Assembly (NCBI GenBank): GCA_039000515.1
Contig: JBCFYV010011172.1
Span: 69,885,941 to 69,949,940, forward strand
Source of the DNA: Timema cristinae
Taxonomy: Eukaryota > Arthropoda > Insecta > Phasmatodea > Timematidae
Length of the DNA stretch: 64,000 bases
Direction: 5' to 3'
Within the stretch, counting starts at the first letter, position 1. Every line of letters starts with the position of its first letter. Below the pieces are notes generated by a model. It was given only the letters and a program-made list of their open reading frames with translations, was not told the DNA's origin and made no database searches. Of the stretch, positions 40,301 through 49,300 are shown piece after piece. Made by a program: the position numbers and the translations under genes.

Positions 40301-43300
40301 AGGATAGTTTCTTCAAGGAGCTAGAACATGTTTGACCAGGTCCCAACAAAACACATGAAGATTGTGATAGTTGACTTTAATACATAGATAGGGAAGGAAG
40401 AATTCTTTAGACCTACAGTAGGAAAGGAAATCTTGTATGACGTCAGTAGTTATAATGGAATAAGATTGATAAATTTTGCCACTTCAAAGAACCTGAATGT
40501 GAAAAGTACTTGCTTCAAGCATAATAATAATCCAGAAAAACAGTGCGAAATTGTCAGGAATAATATTAGAAATGCAGCAAAGAGTAGTGTAGGTCTTTGC
40601 AAAAAAGAGTAGGAAGAAACCATGGTTTGTCAACCAATTTTTAAAATTAATATAAGGGAAGGAAAAAAAAAATTATTTGAGGTGTTTAATGCGCACTTTC
40701 TGAACAAAATGATTATATCAGCACATGACTTATTAAATAACTTAAATCTAGAACAGATATAACACCCAGCTCCAGGTCGTTAATTCATAATTATGAAAGG
40801 GTAAACCGACATTTTCCCAACGATAAATTTTTAGGCCATATCGGGAATCAAACTTGGGACCCTTAACTCAGTAAACAGACACACTACCTACTAAGCTGAG
40901 GTAACGGACAGAAGCAAAATTACTTTGGTTGGAAAATCCTAGTGTACTGAGCTTAAGCACTTCAGCATTGCAAAAAGAAAGGGCAGTTTCTTATTCAGGA
41001 ATAAAAAGAGAGAGTATTAAAGGGTAACGTTAGCAAGATGAAACAAAATATCAAAAATAAGAATATCAAAGAACTTAATTTAGGTATTAATGGATATAAG
41101 AAAATATATCAGGCTAGGTCCAATTAGTGAAAAATGAGGATGATGACCTGATGGCAGACACAAGCAAGGTTTTGAGTGGAGGGAACAACCACTTCAGGCC
41201 TATTTTGAATGTTTTAAAGAATCCAAATTGGGTGAGGGTGTCGAAATCCATACTGCTGAACCATTAGTCCCAGATCCAGATATCATTGAACTCAAATAAG
41301 CTATTAGGAAGTTAAAGGACCCTAAATCCCCAAGTATAGATTAAATTCCAGCCGAGTTAATAAAGGAAGGTGATGGAAAAGTTAGTAGAAGAAATTCATA
41401 AATTGCTATGTTCCAAATGGAATGATGAAATATACCAAAAGAATGGAAGGAAGGTCTTATAATACCAATTTTAAAAAGGGGATAAAACATATTGTAATGA
41501 CTATATCTCACTACTACCAACATATATAGAATTTTATCTAACATGATTTTAATTACATTGACACCACACGCAGAGAAAATAATTGGGACTCATCAGTGTG
41601 GATTTTGACAAAATAGATCAACAACAAATCAGATTTTTTCTAGTCAGCAAATATTATTTAAAAAAAGGGGGATACAACTTGATGGTTTATCAACTATACA
41701 TATATTTTAAATTGGCCTACAGTTAAAATAAAATAAATTAATTATATGGGATACCAAAAAAACTTATCAAACTAATTGAGATGTGTTTGAATGATACACA
41801 TGGCAGAGCACGGGTTGGATGCTACTTATCAGATACTATTGAAACATAAAATGAGTTGAAACAAGGAGATACGCTTTTTCCCATTACTTTTTAATCCAAC
41901 CTAAGGGTACGGCCAGACTGAGCGTGCGAGTGACTAAAATATAAAATAGAACACATTGGTTGTAATGGGAGGTGGCCACACTGGAGCGAGCGACTGAGCG
42001 CACACACTTGAAAGATAGAACTGGTTCTATTTTTCAAGCGCGTGCGCTCGACCCGGTACAGTCTAGTTTACAGGCGCTAGGCAATATTATTGTATGTTGG
42101 TTCATTGAGTGCTGGGGAAACTTCTCATTTTGACATGATATTTGACTTTTTTCTATCAGTGATAGGTTTAACACACTTGCTATTAATGGCCTAATTTAAT
42201 TAGAAAGACCATAAATAATATGTATATATGTAAACCCGATATGTTAAAATACTTCAATATTATAATCAAAGTAGGCCTTTACAAATAAGAATCACCATTA
42301 GTTTGGAGAGAGTATGAAAAAACCACAACAATAAAAAAGTTTTAAAAATCACCTTCAGTTCACTGAGCCAAGATTCAAACCTTTGCCTCCTAGTCAAAAG
42401 CTATCGAGTGCAACGCACCATTCCGCCACTGGTGCGGCTAATCTGATTTTAAAACACTTCAGTACATTACCATACACATTTCTCAATTTATTAATTGGAT
42501 GCACTCCTACTTTTTTTCTTTTTTATAAATACACAATATTTTCTGTAAGAATTTTCGAGGAGCAGAGATGTACCAAGTGTCTTTGACAGAGACATCTTCT
42601 CTAACTAGGGTCCGCTAATTACGCGCTCGCTCGCTCGCCAGTTTGGCCACCCAGTCGCTTGCGCGCTCGCTCGCACGCTTGGCAGTCTGGCTGAACCCTT
42701 AGATTATGCTTTTAGGGTAATGTAAGAGTGTGGCTAAGGGTTGACACTATATGGTACAGCACAGGTTTTAGGATACGCAGATGAATTAGCTTTGTTGGAT
42801 GATAATAAGGAAGCTTTTCCAAGAAATGCAGAAGTTCAATTAGAAGCTAGTAAGGAAATAGGTTTAGAAGGGAACACTGAAAAGACTAAGTATATAAACA
42901 CACATATAACACAGATTGGAGATGATAATTTAGAGATTACAGCAAACAACATATCATTTGACAGGGTTAGTGAGTTTAAATATTTAAGAATAATTTGAAC
43001 TAGCAATAACAATATTAGATTGTAAATTAGGAAAATAATAGTCAGGGAGATGCATGCTATTACTCAGTCGTAAGTTTTTGACATCTTGCCTGCTGTCCAG
43101 GAATGTAAAACTCAAAATATACAAAACAATTTATCGGTTCTCTGTGTGCGTGAAATGTGGTGTCTTACCTTACATGATGAAAATAAATTTACGTTGTACA
43201 GAAAAAAAGAGCTTAGAAAGATATTTGGTCCAAAAGGGATTAGGCTACTGGGGAATGGATGAGGTTACATAATTGTGAGTTACATACCCTCTATTTGTCG

Positions 43301-46300
43301 CAAGATGTTATGATAATCACGTCTCATAGATTACGGTGGGCAGGTAATTTGAATGGGAGATTCTAGAACCTTTTTCAGTGTATCGACTGCCAAACCCAAT
43401 GGGAAGAGACCATTGGGAAGACTTGGATACAGATGGGAGGATAACATTAGAATGGACCTGAAAGACATAAGGTGTAATGAGGTGGACTGGATAGAACTAA
43501 CTCAAGGTAGGGGTATGTGGTGTACATTTGTAAGTGTGACATTGTACTCTCGAGTTCCTAATGCCATTGAGTAAGTATGTAAATGATGGAGGTAGGCCTA
43601 CTAGTGGAGGATGACCAAAGTGGCCCTTTACCTGACTCACTTTTTAATTATAGTCAGACACATTAACTAGTAGAGGAACACAGCTATAAGCAGGGCCACG
43701 CTGTATAATGCACCAGACACACATATTACATGAGGCTGAGCAAGGAGGTCAGAATTTGAATGCTGACCTTGTGAACAAGTGATTTAACTCAGTTGTTTAC
43801 TCTCTTCTTTCTATGCTTATGTAGGTGACCTTTATCTAACTTAATCTCCTAATGATTACCTCTCAGAATAAGCAAATATGATTATCAACCTTATGTAAAA
43901 CAATAGGAAATAAAAGAAAAAAGGGAATGCACACTCTTGAGTTGGATTATTTTTTATAGGATTTCCCTAAGACTAATAACTCTCTTTAAAGAAAACCGCT
44001 TTTCACTTTTTGAGACTTGTTTCACTATATGAAGAGGAAAGATGTATAGACACACATAAAAGGGAACAAACACAATATAGCTTTTACAGTAAAAAGAACA
44101 CAGACTTTACACTGATGTTACAGGTCAAAGAGTTAATGACTGCTCCTTTTACGTATTCCAATCTAAGTGTCCTATTAGTATACAAATTTCCTTTTTCTTC
44201 CATTTATGTGTTTTTAATTTCCTCCAATAGGAGGTCGTTTTGTGTGTTTCCTACTCCCTCCTAATGAGGTTTGATAGAATGAAACCTAAATTAATTTTAT
44301 TTGTGAGGCAGCCATTACCTCTTTGTCCAATGGCAGCAATGTAAAGTGTGAACGATGTTCTTATTTACACTATAAAAGCCATATTGTGTTTAATCCCTCT
44401 CTTGTGTTTCCTTAGGATGTTCATCCCATCTACTACTAAAATAATTTCACTGGCATCTTACATATCCATTCAAAATGGAATTTGTTTAATTTATTGTAAT
44501 TTTATTAAAGGTAGGTTATAGGTTTGCCATGGAGTCCTCAACCCTTTCTTTCCGCGCCTTGCTTTAGACAATTTTCTTTCAGAGAGTTTAATTGAAAGTA
44601 GTTGGCTTGGTCACGTGATTAATATTACAAAATCTGTATACACCACTTTCATTTCTAAGGACCATTAAGAACTCGAGGACTATACGGGTGTATAGCTTAC
44701 AAACTCTGTAAACGAGGCTTAAGAATGGTTATGACATATTTTATAGATCAAGTGTAATCCAACTTGCTTCAGTGGTCGAATGGTCCAAGGCATCATGCTT
44801 GTGTTAGACTTGCCTGCTAAAGATGGAGAGACTGGGGTTTGAATCCCAGTCAGGCCAACTGATTTTTTTTTTTTTTCCTAAATGCTTTTCTACTCTCCTT
44901 TCAGGTTAATGTGGGTAGATTGATTACCTATAAAATGCTTTCTTTCTCATCTTTACCCCTCTAGAGTACTGTAACATAGTATATGAATATAGTATAGTAT
45001 ATATATATAGTATATGAATATAACCTGAATATTTAGTAAGTCATGATAATAAAAAAAAGTTGTAATCCACCCATTTTTGCTGGCATACAATTATACCAAT
45101 TACACCATAACCACCAATAGCTGATAATATTGCTGAATGGCATTGAATACATACACAATATAATACAATAACTACTAGCCTACTGATATATTTCAATTTT
45201 TATACAGCATTTTTTTTAAACTGTGTTTACCACTTTCCGGGAGATTTGCTTCTAAGAAACTTTCAACATTAATAATTGTGTTAGGCCCTACCTAATATTT
45301 TCTCACCATTTTCATTGTTACCATTCTGAATTGTCATAATGTCCATCAACATATTATCTTCATTAGCTAATGTTTTGTTTTTCATTTGGTCTGATACTTT
45401 CTCCAATGCAACACGCAAAGCATTCTGAAAAGAAAACATTATGTGTTTAGTTAATACTACTCAGATGGCCAAAATATAAATTTGTAAGAGGAATATTTAG
45501 AATTGGAGATCCATCACTTTACAGCAAAACTGAGGCATGAGACGGTGTTGAGACAAGAAAATGTAACTCCTCTGGTAGGCCTAGTAATTTGTGTGTATTT
45601 AGGCCTAACAAACAAGAACGGATTAAATACAAACTGTTTTACTGTTGTTGTGAGTCAATATCTATATATAGTTATATAGCATAATAATAGCAAAAAATGG
45701 AGACCTACATTTGTATTTTGAACATATCAGATGCTAACCAATTTGAGTTAAGTCTATAGAATTGTAAGCTGGTTTTTAAAACATGACCATTTCAAATGAA
45801 GTACCATTAAACTGAAAAAGAGAAAGCAAATAAATGTCAAAAATAATAATGTAAGCCATTGGAGATATAATTGTGTTCTTTTGCATGAATAAGAGGGGCT
45901 ATTTTATAGGTAAAGATGGTGCAGTACAATAACATGTTTTTAGGACAGCTGGACAGATCTTGTTTGATAAAAGAGTATTCCATGACAAAATAAGGGAATA
46001 AATAATATTGGTTTTGGAGCCTCGAGATAATTACTGTGAAAGTTAATGCATATGTGATTTTTAAAGAGAAGGAACATTAATTACAAATTCATACCCTACA
46101 GGGATTTTTGACCCTCAAATACATTGTGGTGCTATTTGTTAAATTCCAAAGATATCATCAACAGCTTTGTGATACCTTAGTGAACAAGCTTGACAAACTG
46201 CCTGACACAAAAATATGGACAGATTACATACATTTGCCATATCACACCTCTGGAATAGACTGACTAACTGACTGAAGACTCAGCAGGAAATAAAGTGTCT

Positions 46301-49300
46301 GTATTGAAAATACATCTAATCTGTAGAAAGGAATATTTCAATAACTATGATAACAATTCATTATCTTTTTTTCTCTCCTTTCTCTTCTACATTTATAGAA
46401 ATTAACAATATTGATTAACATTGTTAAGATATTTAATGCTAGCTGTCAAATTTTTATTATTTAGCACCGTGTCTTACTACCCGTTCGGGTTATACGCTTA
46501 GCTGTCAAATGAAATTAAAGTTTTACTAAATGTTGAATATCATAAAAACCAATTTATATATAAATTAACAATTAATGCAATTTTAATTTTTTTGTATCTT
46601 CTTAACATTTCTGCAAAAATAATTATTTCCAGTCATTACATTTAAAACTGCTGTAACTGGCAATTAATTTTGGATACAGTTAATTTAGAAGTTTCTGTCC
46701 AGGGCAACACTAACGCAAGGTTTTCCCTCCACATAGTTCTTCTTTCTTGTCTCTATTTTTTTGCGCTTTCCTTATGAAAACAAAACAACAGCTGTGAAAC
46801 TTCAGCAATGGTTAGAAGGGAGATTAGTGTATGTCTCAACCAACTAATATTTTATATTTATGATGGGAAATTTATACTTACAATGATAATTCCCTCCATG
46901 CAAATATAGCTACACTTCCCCTTAAATTCAACCTTTCTCATTCCTAACACATTAGCATAATTTGTATTATTATTATTATTATTATGATTTAGCATCACAT
47001 CTTGCTACCCGTTTGGATTATACACTGAAGTACTAATTATGCTAATGGATTGGGAATTGGGAAGGTTGAATTTAGAGGAAGTAAACCCACATTTGCGTGG
47101 GGGGAGAGTGGAAAACCATTTAGGAAAAACCACCCCCAGTTCACCCGAACAAGATTTGAACCTTGATCTCCCCATCCTCGGCAGTCCAGCTAACACAAAA
47201 CTAGTGCATTAGCCAACTACGCCACCGAGGCGGGTCATAATTTGTACAGCTGCGTATAATCTAAAAGGGTAGTATTAAGCAGTGCTAATACATAAATATA
47301 ACTCATTAACCCTTTCCTGATGCACAAGCAGTATCCTAAGTGATCCAGTTGGCAACTAAAAGTTTTGGAGATGTGTGTGTTTTATGAAGCGTTATAACAC
47401 TACCACAAATCTTTTACACATGTTTAATATGCCAATGTGGTTTATACAATGGAAGTTTCCTTGCTGCTGTCACAGAATATTGCCAGAGATTTCTTACCCG
47501 AAGAACTCCCAATCGGAAAGTGTTAACCAGAGTTTTCAACAATTTGTGTAATAACAATGTACTTCCCAATGTTCATATCTTATCAGATTGTGCAGGTCAA
47601 GATCATGCGAAAGAAGAATAACTCATTCAATAGATGGTAGATCATAGCCCTACTATGAGTACACAAAGACTTAGTAGTTGTATGGCTGTTTCACAGACAA
47701 GAGTAAATCGAACATTACATTGCTTTGGCTTCCATCTTTATCATTTTCAGCGTGCTCAACATCTGCACCCAGTAGATGCTGCGATCCAACTTGAATTTCG
47801 TCAGTGGATACACGGTAATTGCAGATTAATAACAAATATACTGTTCATTGATGATGCAAGCTTTATTCATGATGGGATCAATAATAGTCAAAACAGTCAT
47901 TTTTGGGTTGAATAAAATCTACATGCAAATATTGTAACTTGTATCCTAAAACTTTTTGCAGTAAATATGTGGTGGGGTTCTATCAATGATAACTTAATTG
48001 CTCCTGTTATCATTTACAATTGCCTAAAAGGTCAACATATCTACAATTGCTGCAGCATAAATTTCCAAGACTTTTGGAGAGTATTCTTTTGGTGATATAG
48101 CAGAGAATGTAAGTACTATCAGGATGACTTAATACCTAAATTACACTTTCCCTGATAAATGGATTGGCCATGGTGGTCGGATTCATTGGCCACCACGCTC
48201 TCTGGATTTCAGTTCCTTAGATTATTGTTTATGAGGATGGTTGAAAATGGAAGTTTACCAAATAAGACTGAATACACAAGAAGAATCGATGGCTTGCATT
48301 TTAAAAGCGGCTACTTTTATAAGATAAGAGCATTCAGATAAAAGACACACAATTTTAGGACACAAATTGTAAAGTGTATTGATGTTCAAGGTTCAATTTT
48401 GAGCATTTGTTGCGGACACACAACAAATGTAACATTCATGTTCAATTCCAACAGCTGTATCTTTGAAACTTTTGAAATAATTAAAATATTCATATAGACC
48501 TACACTTTTATTTTACAATGACCCATACTATAATTTCCCAAAATATTTCCCGCTCATCCTGAGTCAAGATATATATTTATTATCATACTAATGTTTTTCA
48601 GGGGTGCAAAAAATATCCAAACATGCAAGCGAGGTTTGGGGGAAATTAAAGCAATCCTGGGAAAATTTGGGTCAGGGAGAAGTCCAACCATTGTGTTGAT
48701 GTTTTTAATAGTCATTGAGACACTGCAGAATGCCCTTGAAAATTCATGTATTCAGTTACCATTAAAAAATCAACTAAATAGTGTGGCTTTGTATGGGCAA
48801 TATGTTGATGTTGATATGGATTAAAAAAAACTGGCAGGTCTGTATGAAAACTTAAATCATTACTTTTTACTTCCTATGTGGGACATAATGGATATGAAGA
48901 ACTTCTCGCATTAGCTGAAAAATAAAAGTAGATGTATTAAATACAAAATCATTCCAGGATCACTTGTTTTATTCAAAGTGAACTCATAGTATTCAAAACA
49001 CTTCAGTGAGATTTTAATTCATTTGTATTGATCTACAAAAGAAGTACACTGAGAGTACATGGCTAGGGAAGAACTCTGATTCTAAAGAATTCTCATTGGA
49101 ATTTAGATTTTGAAGCAGAGTTTTTTTTTTTTTTAACCACTTGGTATGATTTACATATTAATATTGATCACAAAATTCACTTGTATTTGTCAGAATGTAA
49201 ATGTCTTTATTTTTACAATCTTTGACTCTTATGCTTCTTTACAAAGCACAGTTAATGAGATGATGATGGGATTAAAGAGTGACAAGATATTAGAAGAAAA

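Noticed and set aside
48591..48824. 77-codon frame ending [11 protein letters not shown]
   Set aside because: No recognisable family, no splice or promoter context, and it lies in an intron of the opposite strand; it may be a transposase fragment but I cannot support it.
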